A stretch of DNA of 64,000 nucleotides from contig OZ038382.1 in the NCBI GenBank assembly GCA_964036045.1, positions 127,844,556-127,908,555 of the forward strand, given 5' to 3'. Position numbers and translations under genes: made by a program. Shown piece after piece: positions 1-11,416 of the stretch. Positions within the stretch are counted from its first letter, which is position 1. Each line of letters starts with the position of its first letter. The notes below the pieces were generated by a model. The model had not been told where the DNA came from. It saw only the letters and a list, made by a program, of their open reading frames with translations, and ran no database searches. Source of the DNA: Eutreptiella sp. 'Long Island Sound 2002' (taxonomy: Eukaryota > Euglenozoa > Euglenophyceae > Eutreptiales > Eutreptiaceae).

Positions 1-407
1 TGCTTCAAGGCGTGGATTTTATCGAGGGGCAGCCGTCTGTCCTCCCGCACACGCACAACAACAGTGCATCGTTGTCACTGTCCAGTCAGGGGTTCGTTGT
101 GCATCCCATCAAGCCCTGCATGCAACACACAGGAGAGATCAGACGCACATTGCATGCCAGTTTCCAGTACATGGCAGCACAGTTTCATCCAGTGCAACCA
201 GTGCTTGCTGTACGTGCATGGTGGTTTTGCTTATGCGAAATATGCAGGGTGCACATTGCTAGCTATTCACAGTTTGCTTTTCAGTGTCCCACATTGACAT
301 TGCTGTTCCTCTTACCGACTTTTTTCCCTGTTCAGGTGAAATTGCTGGGTTTTGTCTGCTCCAAAGCCAGCTACCTGGTACCCCCAGCCAAGATAATTTT
401 GTGGGCA
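1..407. other. Unassigned non-coding DNA
   Basis: Open frames here overlap on both strands and match no family I recognise. I see no gene in this stretch. Confidence 0.4.
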
Positions 408-410
408 TAC

Positions 411-889
411 CCCCCCCCCCCCTTTGTCGTTCCCCACCCCTTGTCGTTCCCCGGGGGGGGGGGGGGACCGACACTTGGTCAACCCAAAATTTTTCATTGC
501 GGCTCATTGTGTTGTTGTGTGGGTGACTGTGTTGTGGGGCACTGCCACTTGTATCCCTTGCACTCATGGCAGGACATTTTGCTCACTTTCGCTGAAATGG
601 AACTTGATAGCACAACCATGTTTCCCCCTGGGACAAGTGTGATGTTCATCCGCTCTACGGGGGAACCTTTTTTGGCGCAGGTCGTTGGACATTCGGAGCA
701 CGGTGATCCATATTGCCGCATCACTTATGACCATGCCTCTCACTGCCACGTGCTCCCTCTCCGCCCCGCGTGTACGGTGGTGGTGCGGTCCCCTAGGGGG
801 GGATGGGGGACCGTCACTTGGTGACCGTCCCCCAGGGGGTGGTGGGGGACTGTCTTCCCTGGGGTGGGGAACGACAAGGGGGGGGGGGG
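411..889. mobile_element. Fold-back/MITE-like element with C/G-run ends
   Basis: The left end is a run of C followed by TTTGTCGTTCCCCACCCC. The right end is its reverse complement, GGGGTGGGGAACGACAAGG plus a G run. Both ends carry a subterminal GACCG(A/T)CACTTGG motif. The trinucleotide TAC at 408-410 recurs at 890-892, as expected for a 3-bp target duplication. The interior includes a short frame (about 597-790, plus) that reads like real coding sequence but that I cannot name. The element is non-autonomous and may carry a captured gene fragment. Terminal repeats and duplication are seen directly; the family assignment is inference. Confidence 0.6.
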
Positions 890-892
890 TAC

Positions 893-3690
893 TTAGATTG
901 CCTTCTGGCGATTTTCGCGTTACAAACAGCAGATTGTGCTCACTGAACCTTCGATAATAGCTGCATTTCAGGAACTTCTTCCCCCTCCCTGCTGTGGTCT
1001 GCACTTTGGATTTGCAAGAAATATGGTGATGGGAACCGGGGCACTACAAGCCCTTCAGTTTGGGCCCCGCTTAAACCTGCAGATGTCCTGATTGGTGTAT
1101 TTGCGTCAATGAGTGGGGCTGTCTCAATGCAGGCACTGCCATGGTGCCTCTTGGCAGGCTTTCACGCAGTTCATGAATTTCGACTAAAATTCTCTTTGAT
1201 GCGAAGGTCTGCCTGTTTGCAGGAAGGGTTGCATCAAAATGAAATGGGGAAAGGGCAGTTGGATACATTGTCCCGCAGCCCCCCTACCCTTTTCCCCACT
1301 TTGCGGACATGCCCTGAAGAGACCTGGAGACCCAGAGCACACTCTGGCCCATCGGATGGGCACGGCACGACGCATGCAGCCAGTTTGTTGCGTTTTGGTC
1401 GGTCAAAATGCATTCATGATTTGCTGTGGGCACTGTGTACCGGGTGTGTTTCATCTTCCCCCCCCCCTTTTTCAGCAGCTTTTGTTCAGCAGGTTTCCTG
1501 CTCACGAGAACTGCAGGTCAGCACCGATATTCCATGGCATAGGGAATGCACCCAACACAAGAGGTGTGGGCCGAAAGATTATCATTTTGTTTTTGTGTTG
1601 TTGAATGACGTATTGTTCAATTTGCAGAAGATATGCACCCCTGTGCCTTTGCAAAGGTTGCAAAGGGGTCTATGCTTTGTTCCCAGCTCCACTTGGGATT
1701 CTAACTGGACTGGACTCCAACTGGAACCCCACTTCAGCAGCTTTGCATGGATGATGGACTGGTTCCAAAGTGTTAAGTGTCGTAGATTCCTGCAGTGGGG
1801 GAGGGTTGCACTGCACAGGCACGCATGGTGCGTGAGCAACAGCAATTTGCGTGCATACCAGATTCCACAGATCATTCTTCAAATTCCGAAGTGATATCTG
1901 CCATCTGCATAGTTTGCCAAACTCCACTGGGAGCTGGCAATCTTCGCCCCCATCAGAAGTGGTGGAGAAGGAAGCAGAGAACATCATCTCAATCCTTCTC
2001 TCCTACATGTGTAGGCAGGTAGCAGTCATTGACTCTCTCCAACACATGTGAGGTTGAGCGATGGTGCAAGCAGTTTGCAAGAAGAGTGAGGAAAATGTTC
2101 CCTGGAGGAGGCAGCAAGCAAGGCTGATTGGGCAGGGGAGGGAAGGGGCACGGGATTCGGAAGGGGTATAAAGTGACCAAGGAGTACCAAGAAGGTACTC
2201 CTTCCTTTCCTATACCCTAGCACAGCAAGGGTGGGCCGAGGGTATGGACTGAAGTCTGAGCTAACCACTGACCAAGCCTGGTGAATTCAAGGCAAAATTC
2301 AGCACAGTGGCAGTGTGATAAGTCTTGAGGTGTGACGGCCAACGGGGGCATGCTGGCTAAACTCGAGTGTTTCAGTGACATTTATCATGGCCCACCTTGG
2401 CCAACACCCTTCAAACCACCCCCATCTGGCCCAAGAACCCACTGCACTGTATGTTTGTTGGGCCCTGGCACTTCTACACGCATTTACCGCAAAAAAAAAT
2501 TCACGACTTGACAATTTTTTTGTGCACGAGTTACATTTTTCACTTTGCTGACTCTGCACCAAGAGCCAGCAAGAATGAGATCAAGTAAGGAAGCATGAGA
2601 GTGAGAGACAGATGGATGGACAGCAAGGAGCCAAACAAGGTTGCCTCTGTGGGCCTGGAATTTAGAATTCAGAATGCAGACTGCGAATGGAAACAAAGCC
2701 GTTTTACATGCAGACAGGGCCTGCAAAGTTTGGTACCCCATGGGTCCCGAAAGTGTCCACTGGACAGCAACTGTGTTCCATTATTGTTCGATGAGGTTGT
2801 TGTGGACTTTTTTTTTCGCGCATGCTCTCCAAAGCAGAAGGACCTCGAGTTAGTTCCAACAGCAACAATTTGTGGAGCCTGTTTTTGACCGCCTCACCCC
2901 TCCCAAATCTGTCTGTGTTGTCCCTCGCTAATCTTCCTTATCGTTTGTCCCTGGGGTTGACCTGCATACTTGCTCAGTCACTGTTCAGATGCTGCCCTGC
3001 TGCAGAATTGTCCCTCATGTGGACATGCCACTACCAGAGGCTGTATGGCCCCAGCACATGTATGCGCGCACCCACGTAGACACAGCAAAAAGAAACCAAA
3101 CAACCCTGGGTGGCCTTGGGGCACAGTTTGATGCAAGACGATTTCTCTCCAAACTGACCTTGTGGCTGTGCTTGTCTCTTTTGGTCAAGGTGGCTGTGCT
3201 GCAACAGACTGATGCAGCAAAAGTAGATGCCAATTGATGAGTGGTATCATCAAATTGGTTGCATCCTGATAGAAGTGCATTAACCAAAGAATGGGATTGT
3301 ACCTCTGTTGATGGCCTTGGGGCAGGCCATTCAAGGACCTGAGCATTTGTTTGTTGGTGTAGTCAGATTGACCATTCATGTGCCGTAGCTCCTAAACGAG
3401 CGTCGGCCTCGGTGTGTGAGTCCCGTTGTAGATTCCCTACGACAAGACCTGTCACGAGGGGACTCAAGCCCTGGCTATGCATCTCTTGTACGCGAGATCC
3501 AGCACGTCAGCAAGTAGACACTTGTTGACGGGGATATGGAAATGGAGAGTCCAAGTGTTTGATTGCATTTCCAAAGGTGCAGCGGTCAGATAGCAGTTTC
3601 TATATAGAGGTGCCCTCTTGTGCCTCCTGTATGGATAGGCAGGTGTCAACATGCTTGCGGTGCTCCCCTTCCAAGCAATCCATGGTACTG
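893..3690. other. Unassigned non-coding DNA
   Basis: No recognisable gene. A hairpin at about 2179-2203 (AAGGAGTACC, 5-nt loop, GGTACTCCTT) and several short homopolymer runs are the only structure I noticed. Open frames are short and overlapping. Confidence 0.4.
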
Positions 3691-3696
3691 TGCTGG

Positions 3697-3824
3697 CCAC
3701 GGGGGGGGCGGCCGGGCCCGGTCCTTGTATGCGACACCCCCCAGCCCCCCCCCCCCCCCCCGAGTTTTGACAGACAGCTGGGGGGTATGTCGCATCAGGA
3801 CCGGTTGTAGTCGCCCCCCCGTGG
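3697..3824. mobile_element. 128-bp MITE with CCACGGGGG inverted ends
   Basis: The left arm (CCACGGGGGGGGCGG, then CCGGTCCTTGTATGCGAC) is matched in inverse orientation by the right arm (GTCGCATCAGGACCGG, then CGCCCCCCCGTGG). The hexamer TGCTGG lies immediately outside both ends (3691-3696 and 3825-3830), which looks like a target duplication. The interior holds a C run followed by GAGTTTTGACAGACAGC. That motif recurs near 12,180 and 13,930, marking a small family in this window. Confidence 0.7.
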
Positions 3825-3830
3825 TGCTGG

Positions 3831-5515
3831 CGAGATTCACCATCTGTCTATTATTCAGGAGGTGTGTAGGTGCACAGATTGGTCCTACAGAGGATGGAGG
3901 TGGCCCGGCGCCAGGAATGACCGACTCGATCCGTTGTGCAGCTTGCAGCTTCCGCAGCACATTTTGGCTCAAGAAGTCCCAGAAAAGGTTGGTGGGTGGT
4001 TGTATGGGTTGATGGATGGGCCAACGTCTTTTTTGCTGTGGTCAGTAGAGGTCAAAAAGTGCTGCCCTGCAGTGGGTGGCAAACCAGTTGTCTCTGGTTC
4101 TCAGCCAACCTCCTGCATATATATGTTGGTTTGGCGTGTAGCCATCCCCACCGTCTGCCCCACTTGCATCTCATCTTGTTCCCTCTGTCTCTTCTCCAGC
4201 TTCCATGCAGGCATGCCCAAGTGTGCATGTTTATACATAGATGCGTATGTGGGTGTGTCAAACATCTACACTACTGCCAGGCATTGATCAGGAATCCTTC
4301 AATGCACTCATGTGCCGCAACACAGGAATTTTTTAAAAATGTGTATGAACTAGCACTCAGAATTTTTCAGTGCTGGTCTACCCAGAAATGCGTACCTTTT
4401 TTTTCCTCATCATTCTCAGCGGTCTGGGTCAGAAATTTAGGGCAAGTCCATTGTTTTGCCACAAATTCAGCAGTCCATCAGTGAAACCATGGTCGCAGAA
4501 CAGCCAGCCATGAGCAATGGTGTAATGCTGCACATTGTTCAAGGTGTGACTACAGAGCTCATTTGCTGACCACCACCCGCTGGTGCAATGCCAGCTCCTG
4601 GTACTGCATGCCAGATGCTGCGTGCACTTTTGGCTGCATCCGTTGTCCAAGCGGGTGCACTTAGTGCAGTGCACGTGTAGTGCAACTATTTGGGTGTCTG
4701 GCCGGATTAGAGACCGATACTTTGGCCAACCCGGGGCATCATTGTTGCCCCTAGCTTAGGTTTTGATGCTTCTTCCACTTTGCAGATATGGCTTTTTTGG
4801 ATTTTCACCCGGTTTCTCCCATTTCCACCCTTTTTCACACTTTTTTGCTCATCTCCACCACATCCACTCCATTCTAGGTTGAGTTCTTTTCTGTTTTATC
4901 TATTTTTTGCATGCTTTGCGTGCTGCTGATGTCAGCCCAGCCCCCGATCATCTGCAACACCTCATCAGTGGACCTCACCGACTTGCTGCCTGCCTGTGCG
5001 TGTAACTGCTAAGGTTGTGCCAGGGTTTTATTAACGTTTTCTCCTCGTTGACACAGTGGGTGAAAACTGGCATGCATGGATCGACGGGAAACACCTCCGA
5101 AGTGGCCACCCGGGGCGACAGGATCCCGAATGTGCGTCATGGTTTTGCATTTTGCATGATGTCTTATGTGAAGGGAAGGTAGTTTGCATTTGTCCTCAGC
5201 TAGGGTAGTTTAGGTGACACAAATCACCTCGAAGAGAGGTTGTTAGATCAAGCGCAGGCGTGGGTGTCGTATACCTTCCCTGTTTTGGGGTCATTCGCGT
5301 AGCATACCCCAAGGCATGATATTTGATGTCCAACCCCTTGTAAAATCATTATTTTGCCCAATAAGACAACCCCCCAATGGATTTTTTGATTCTGAGGCCT
5401 CTATCCCCTAACACTGGATATCACTTTTTTGAGGGGTGGGGGGTCAAAAGTTTGTGCTCAGAAGGCTCCAAGCATTGGAGGCACATTGCTGTCACAACAA
5501 AGCCCGATCGAACAG
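3831..5515. other. Unassigned repeat-derived DNA
   Basis: No gene recognised. About 4670-4770 matches the interior of the transposon at 5981-6543 (GTGCAACTATTTGGG, then a stretch about 'gagacc.atacttt'). About 5125-5240 resembles 41,190-41,290. Both are probably relics of the same transposon family. Confidence 0.4.
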
Positions 5516-5519
5516 CAAC

Positions 5520-5646
5520 GCAGCCGACTGCAGAATTTTCCGTCGGTGGTTCAAATCCTGGTAGGTCGACTGTCGTCGGCGGCGCCGTCGCCATGTTTGG
5601 CCGACTAGGGTTAGAACTGCGGACCAAAAATTCTGCGGTCGGCTGC
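5520..5646. repeat. Imperfect inverted repeat with B-box-like motif
   Basis: Arms of about 50 bp face each other: GCAGCCGACTGCAGAATTTT at the left and the complement of GCAGCCGACCGCAGAATTTT at the right. They are separated by a GGCGCC-centred palindrome. The left arm contains GGTTCAAATCC, which fits the RNA polymerase III B-box consensus; the right arm has a diverged version. It could be a fold-back SINE or two tRNA-derived units head to head. I could not fold a convincing full tRNA. Confidence 0.45.
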
Positions 5647-5980
5647 ATTACCATTCGGCCACTGCTTGCCCCGAGGACGGCGTTCCGCCCCACTGCTTGG
5701 AGCCGAGTCTGCCACTGCCAAAAAACCCAAACTATGTGTTTCTGTCTGTTTGACTGACTGTTGGCCTGGCTAACTAACTGATTGGCTGACTGTCAGGGAA
5801 TGCCATGCACACAGTGCGCACGTAGTGCATACGCAGTGCGCACGCAGTGCAAAGTTTTGAATGTCGGCCAATACTCAAACCCTACTTTTGGCTCCTTTTG
5901 ACAAGTTTTTGGTTCCATGCTGGGGATTCCTATGCATTTGGGATGTGGCACATTTGAATTGTCACCCATTGTTGCCCAAT

Positions 5981-6543
5981 GGGGGCGCCTCAAGCGCAGT
6001 GCGCGCACAGTGCAACTATTTGGGCGTCTGGCCGTACTAGAGACCCATACTTTGAGATACTAGGGGCCCCTAGGGGCATCATGGTGACCCCTAGCGTAGA
6101 CTTTGACTTCTGATTTTGTTCCCTTTGTTGGGGACCCCCGAGAATGCAGGGGTGGGCCTTGGGCCTTGTAGGTTAAGCCTAGTGGTCTCCCACCTCAGGA
6201 CCCCTATACTCAATTGTTTTACCTACTTATTGTGGGCCTACCTTTTAACTGATTCTGAATTCAGTTGCTCGGCCATGCTGGCCAAGCCATATCCTGTGTG
6301 TGGCCCAACCTACTTGCCCTAGATTCCTAACCAACTTCATTGCATGTCAAAGTGTGCACACAAAGTGCTTGGGACTATCCTTGAGGCCAGACTGATGCCA
6401 GTTTTCATTATAAAATCAATTGCAACTTGCAGTTTGGGTCACTTAATTCTAAGGGCATTTCCAAGGGGTGTGCTTGGGGGCTCTTCGGGGAGAACATAGT
6501 CTAAAAGTAGCGCGCAGTGCGCGCGCAGTGCAAAGACTCCCCC
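5981..6543. mobile_element. GGGGG-terminal DNA transposon, 563 bp, TSD AAT
   Basis: It begins GGGGGCGCCTCAAGCGCAGT and ends GCGCGCAGTGCAAAGACTCCCCC, with AAT directly outside both ends (5978-5980 and 6544-6546). The right 120 bp (AATTCTAAGGGC, then AGTCTAAAAGTAGCGCGC) is shared with the right ends of the two transposase-bearing elements at 6843 and 11036, so this is a non-autonomous relative. Its interior (about 6156-6340) is repeated at 48,247-48,440. A 3-bp duplication is the known habit of PIF/Harbinger elements. Confidence 0.7.
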
Positions 6544-6546
6544 AAT

Positions 6547-6839
6547 GTCAACCATTTTTACCCATTTTCCATCCCCCATATTGGACTCTCCCCACTATGG
6601 GGACCCCGAGAAGGTAGGGGTGATGTAGCCATACATAGCCCGCGGACCTTGAGGAGTTTGTGGTACGGCCTTCATCCCCACCACATCACTGATCTCGCTC
6701 GCCATCAACAAGTGTGTCGCGTCCACGCTCAGAATCACCACCGCCCTCCCCTTCACCCTATTCGCGGTCCCCATCACCCAAGAGACCACGGACAACGCGG
6801 CCCCGCGCTCCGAGTCAAGGGACACCTCATCGCCGCCTC
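6547..6839. other. Non-coding spacer
   Basis: A minus-strand frame (6595-6825) has plausible amino-acid composition, but I recognise no domain. Nothing else noted. Confidence 0.3.
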
Positions 6840-6901
6840 CAAGGGGGAACGTTAGCGCGCCGGGCGCGCGCCGGGCGCGCGCCGTGCATCTTTTGTGACC
6901 C

Positions 6902-7213
6902 GTGCCCTACCGGTGGACTGTTGCCGTTGATATGTTGGGCAACATTATATGGATTTGCCCCTTGGCCCCCGGGACATCAGCAGATGTTTTGATATGGGAT
7001 GGGTATGGACCTTCTCGTACCCGAGGTGATTTCTTTGATTTCGAAATTGGGGGCCACGATGGTGCTTATAAGGGCCGGATTCATGTCATTGTGCCATTCA
7101 TTGGAAGAAAGAATGGCACTTTGACATCCCGCCAACAATGTTACAATGACGTGCACGGGTGGTATAGGGCACACATTGAGCAGCTGTTTGCTCGGTTGTG
7201 GCACGCAAGATGA
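6902..7213 (+). pseudogene. Harbinger-like DDE transposase fragment
   Basis: This 103-residue frame resembles the C-terminal part of the DDE_Tnp_4/HARBI1 transposase domain. Asp10 lies in a VAVDMLGN context, Asp53 in GGHDGAYKG, and Glu93 in YRAHIEQLF. The last motif follows the family's typical 'yN..h..R..iE..f' pattern. Family members cut and paste DNA at 3-bp targets, which matches the CAA duplication around this element. The N-terminal half and the partner Myb-like protein are missing, so this is a truncated remnant. The ATG shown is simply the first Met in frame; the real protein would have started upstream. Confidence 0.6.
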
Positions 7214-7234
7214 GGCAGAGGATGAGGCAGAAGT

Positions 7235-7540
7235 GTGTGTGTTGTGTTGCCAGATCGCTCCACCGTTGCAGTTTGTGATGAGTGCAAGGAGCACTATTGT
7301 ACTGAATGTACTGACACCCACACTTGTGGGACCAATGTTATGATGCAGCTCTACTGTTCGCGATACCTCAATAACGCCCATCGCTTCTACTGGAGATCGA
7401 TGCGGGTGTGCTATCCTAACCCCCCATTCTCCCAACTTGCTAAGGTGTTGACCAAGATCGCCCTTAAAGGAGCGAGAGTGGTACTGTGTACCCCAGTTTG
7501 CAACTTTCTTGAGCTGGGGCAGTTTGGTTGGGTCACCTAA
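7235..7540 (+). pseudogene. Cys-rich plus methyltransferase-like fragment carried by transposon
   Basis: Residues 14-31 contain five cysteines (C14, C17, C22, C25, C31), suggesting a broken zinc-binding module. Residues 37-88 match, almost position by position, the segment between protease and RT in element 2: LYCS, FYW, then NP(P)F-S-L-KVLTK, then VLC.P. The motif NPPF (62-65) is the catalytic motif IV type of N6-adenine/N4-cytosine methyltransferases. A DNA transposon has therefore picked up a retroelement fragment, or the two share an ancestor. No start codon or full domain is evident, so I treat it as a non-functional capture. Confidence 0.55.
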
Positions 7541-8494
7541 TTCTAAGGGCGTTTCCAAGGGGTGTGCTTGGGGGCTCTTCGGGGGGAACATAGTCTAAAA
7601 GTAGCGCGCCGGGCGCGCGCCGGGCAAACATTCCCCCCAAGAGCGAAGCCACGGGCACCGAAACACTCGAAGCAAGCGGACTTTACAAGGCTGAGTGGTT
7701 TGTTCATAGGGACAGTGGAGTGCCAAGTTGAAGGCATTTCGTCTTTCTCATGTGGGCTTTGTTGCTTCGCTGTGCAACCAGTCAGGTGACAGGTATTCTT
7801 GGGTGAGTATCCCGGCCTCCGCATGCGCAGTATGCACGCAGTGCCCATGCAGTGCGCACACAGTGCAACAACCTGGCCTCAGCCTCTCTTCGAGGTGCAC
7901 TGCCGAAGGCAATAGAATTTAGGGGCGTTTGGAAGGGGTGTGCCTGGGGGCTCTTTGGGGGCACCTAGTCTAAAAGTAGCGTGCAGTGCGCGCAGTGCAA
8001 GGGACCCCCCCCCCAAAACCGAGTTTCAGGTGGCAGCAAGTGTTTGGTTGGTTTTGCCAGTTGACCCTTACACTGTTGTGCCAGCCTCAACCCCTGCACC
8101 CAAGACCTTGCCATCCCCATGCTTGGTAGTCTAGGTTGGCATGTCACCTGTATCCCCTGAATTATTGAGGGTGCACCCTCAGTGGGGCACGCCTTGATTT
8201 TCCTCCTGAGGCTCAGGTGCTAAGTCCAAGACCTGGCACAGGTAGGTCAGGTCAGCTGCCCCGCCCCTCCTCTTCTTTGTGCGCCACCCTGCTGCTGCAC
8301 TGCTCGTGCATGCATGTGTCCCCTTCCTTATCTTGCTAGGCTTGGGAACTGTATTATAGTCCTCCTCTCTCCCTGGCCTGCCTGCTGTCATCTAGAACTT
8401 GAACTCAACCAATAGAGTGCCTCTCTACATGCGCCCAAGTCTCATGGGAGCCAAGAGCCTTATCCCCTTCTTGCAGCATTTCACCAAGCTCAGC

Positions 8495-8527
8495 AGAGCA
8501 GTGTGGCTGGCCCAGCCACACTGCTCT
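8495..8527. repeat. 33-bp perfect palindrome
   Basis: AGAGCAGTGTGGCTGG is followed by one base and then its exact reverse complement. No terminator-like U tract follows and no gene is adjacent. Confidence 0.8.
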
Positions 8528-9135
8528 TTGTGTCCCTTTTAACCCTCACCCCTCCAAACAGCCACATTGAGTCCAGCATTACCTGGTAGATGACTGGCAA
8601 AGGGCACAACCTTTCACAAATTTCTTAGCCCCATTCCCCATCCCCCTGGGGGGCGTATGGCGTGCACAAGACCATACCCAAGCTGAATAGTACTTCCCAG
8701 TACCCCTATGACCCTTTTGCTACAGTTATATGAGTTGCATGTGTGTTTTCCCCTCATTTCAAGTACATTTGTGGGTGGCCAGAATATTGCTAATTACGGT
8801 CAAATTCCGCAATTTTAACCTGCAAACTGTGCGCTGTGCACGCACCCCCGTTGCCCTCCTTTTTAAAGGCGTCTCTGTTTTTTGACACAGGAAACTGCAG
8901 ATAACACATACGTGCAACCTGGCAGCTCCGAGTGGATGCTCACACGCATGGTGACCAGATATGCTATCCCTGCAGTTCAATTTTTAATTTCGGTCCTTTC
9001 GATGTGTTGCCACAAGTGCACCACAGGTGCACTTTCTCTTACATAGCATGTCCACCCAGAACCCCCCATGAGACAGCTGCGGGTCGCTGCTGCAGAGCTG
9101 TAGAGTGTGCCTCATTAGAGATCTGATGTGTGACT

Positions 9136-9158
9136 CCCAAAAGTTCAGAACTTTTGGG
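9136..9158. repeat. 23-bp perfect palindrome
   Basis: CCCAAAAGTTC, a single A, then GAACTTTTGGG, followed by more G. It may be the fused ends of a C/G-run element. Confidence 0.75.
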
Positions 9159-11083
9159 GGGGGGCACTGATACAAGGGTGTGTGCTGCCAGCTTTTATTG
9201 TCCACATGCCCAGACCATGCATGTTGGTGGAAGACTTTGGGCAGAACACAGGGGGTGGAAGAGTCATGGCAATGATTGGATTTGGGTCAAAGATGGGACA
9301 CCATATGATGGTAGTGTGTTTCAGGGGATGCTGTAGCGGCAGGAGCCTTCCACTAACAAATCGGCAGGTACCGACATGAGACATAGGCACCAACCCCTAC
9401 CCATAGATTGACACTACAAGTATTTCCCCAGACAGGGGTTGCGGTAGTGTATGCCACCCACCCCTTCCTGTCCACCCTAGTGGTAAAGAATGAGACGTTG
9501 CTTGTCTCTGTCTAGGCACCACTAGGTGGTGGGACAGTGCTGTTTAAGGTGTTTTCCTCTCCTTGCCTTGGTATCGTATGCTAACCGCTGTGGAACAGAG
9601 AGGCAAAGATTTTGGAAATGTCCTCTCTGCTCAACGTCAGGTGCCATTTACAGCGGTGCTGTGCAGTGGATTTGCTGACGGCGCTCTGCAGCACCTCTTT
9701 GTAGGCTGACTGGTGCAGAGAAAGTCTGTTGAGCTTTGTTTGTGCTTTCTTCATCATCATTGGCTTTGTTTGATCCCTCCCACCCTATATTGCACATCTA
9801 ACCATCTGCAAACAAAACTCAGAAGCTCTGAGTGCCTTTATTTTTCTCATGTGAGGTTGACTCTGCATGCCTTGTTCACCGTCCATCATTTCGATTCTAC
9901 TGCTGGATGCTCTTGAAGCATTTGCCTCAGAAACAACATGGCCAATTCTGGGGGCATGGTAAATAAGCTGAAGGGAGTGGTGCTGGTGCTCAGTATGAGC
10001 CTTACTTACGCCTGGTTGGATTTGTACTATGGGACCTTGTTTTCAGAACCAATATGTGAGAGGGGCTCAGGGTATCTTTCTTCACCCTTGGACACCTTTT
10101 GCTGCACATTAAAAAAGGAAATCACTGCGTTTCTTCAAGTGACAGTCCCCCCCCCCCCCCCCCCCGTGCCCAAGAACCGCCTAATGGCTGAAAGTGTCTA
10201 TGGCGGGGACATTCAGTCTATCAGTACCGACCATTGCTCCCAAGAACCGCCTTGCGCAAGAACCGCTCCCTGGTTCCGCGGTCGAATTCTCGCACCACTT
10301 TTTTTTTACCACCGTGTTGGGTTTTTCATGGTTCTGGTGGATGCAGGACAGCTATTCAGGTGTGCACGACGACATTTCATGTGTTGTGTTGCTGCGGGTC
10401 CCCCCATCAGGGGGGACCCTATCAGTCAGTCACAGGTGCACATACCCCTTAAGCCCCTCCCCACTGCTCTCGACCCCTTCCCCGAAGCAACCAGCCCCTG
10501 ACAAGGAAACAAACAAAAGTCAGTTAAACACAGAGGGCCACTGATAGCACCACTTTGCAATTTTTTTTTTCATTTTTGGCAAACCATCCTTTCCTAGTTG
10601 AACAGGTGCTGTCTGATGGCTGGGTGCCTGGGCAGGTTTAGGCAGGTTTCACCTTCTTGCCCTACTGGGTGGGAGGAGAGGACACCCAGGCACTCAAGGG
10701 GAATTCAGGAATTCAGGATGGTGTATCGCAGGAAGAAGGGTTTCATGTCCGAACCAGTTCAACATTAGATCATTCCATGCACATTGGAAGGCACACTACA
10801 GCCCAGTCAGCTGAGATTCACTCCTTTGGTGTTCATTTGTCAATGTGGTTAATTGTGGGAAAGGAGAGGCTGCGCATACGCTGGCGCAACGCGCCGGAAA
10901 TTTTTTTTTTTCCGCGGTACGGGGCTGCCCACAGCCATGCGCAAGAACCAACCCCTGGTTCCGCGGTTGAATTTTGGGGGAAAAGTGTGCGCAAGAATCG
11001 CCCCCTGGTTCCGCGGTCAAACAGTGCTGGTTCTTGGGGGAACGTTAGCGCGCCGGGCGCGCGCCGGGCATCTTTTGTGACCC

Positions 11084-11395
11084 GTGCCCTACCGGTGGAC
11101 TGTAGCCGTTGATATGTTGGGCAACATTATATGGATTTGCCCCTTGGCCCCCGGGACATCAGCAGATGTTTTTATTTGGGATGGGTATGGACTTTCTCGT
11201 ACCCGAGGTGATTTCTTTGATTTCGAAGTTGGGGGCCATGATGGTGCTTATAAAGGCCAGATTCATGTCATTGTGCCATTCATTGGAAGAAAGAATGGCA
11301 CTTTGACATCCCGCCAACAATGTTACAATGACGTGCACGGGTGGTATAGGGCACACATTAAGCAGCTGTTTGCTCGGTTGTGGCACGCAAGATGA
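11084..11395 (+). pseudogene. Harbinger-like DDE transposase fragment, Glu lost
   Basis: This 103-residue frame is homologous to the one at 6902-7213. The first two acidic positions are kept (D10 and D53). The presumed catalytic Glu93 is Lys here (YRAHIKQLF), caused by one G-to-A change. This copy cannot encode an active DDE catalytic site even if it were full length. It is truncated in the same way as copy 1. Confidence 0.6.
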
Positions 11396-11416
11396 GGCAG
11401 AGGATGAGGCAAAAGT

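Larger units (their letters stand above)
6843..7637 (+). mobile_element. Harbinger-like transposon copy 1, 795 bp, TSD CAA
   Basis: The left end is GGGGGAACGTTAGCGCGCC and the right end is GCGCGCCGGGCAAACATTCCCCC, with CAA outside both ends (6840-6842 and 7638-7640). GC-rich CGCGCCGGG repeats sit just inside each end. It carries a DDE-transposase-like frame followed by a retroelement methyltransferase-like fragment. The copy at 11036-11804 is nearly identical but has a different duplication (CTT), so both copies arrived by transposition. It is too short to encode a full-length transposase. Confidence 0.75.
7641..11032. other. Repeat-rich non-coding region
   Basis: No confident gene. 7913-8012 repeats the right end of the GGGGG-terminal transposon family. 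8495-8527 and 9136-9158 are near-perfect palindromes. A C run lies near 10,146-10,165. Near 10,235-10,290 and 10,935-11,030 a motif CGCAAGAACC followed by CCTGGTTCCGCGGT recurs. A plus-strand frame from 9938 starts with a hydrophobic stretch that might be a membrane segment, but it runs into the C run and I recognise nothing in it. Confidence 0.4.

Noticed and set aside
12-824. 270-codon plus frame at the window start
   Set aside because: It runs through C and G homopolymer tracts and the fold-back element; only a short central part looks gene-like and no family is recognised.
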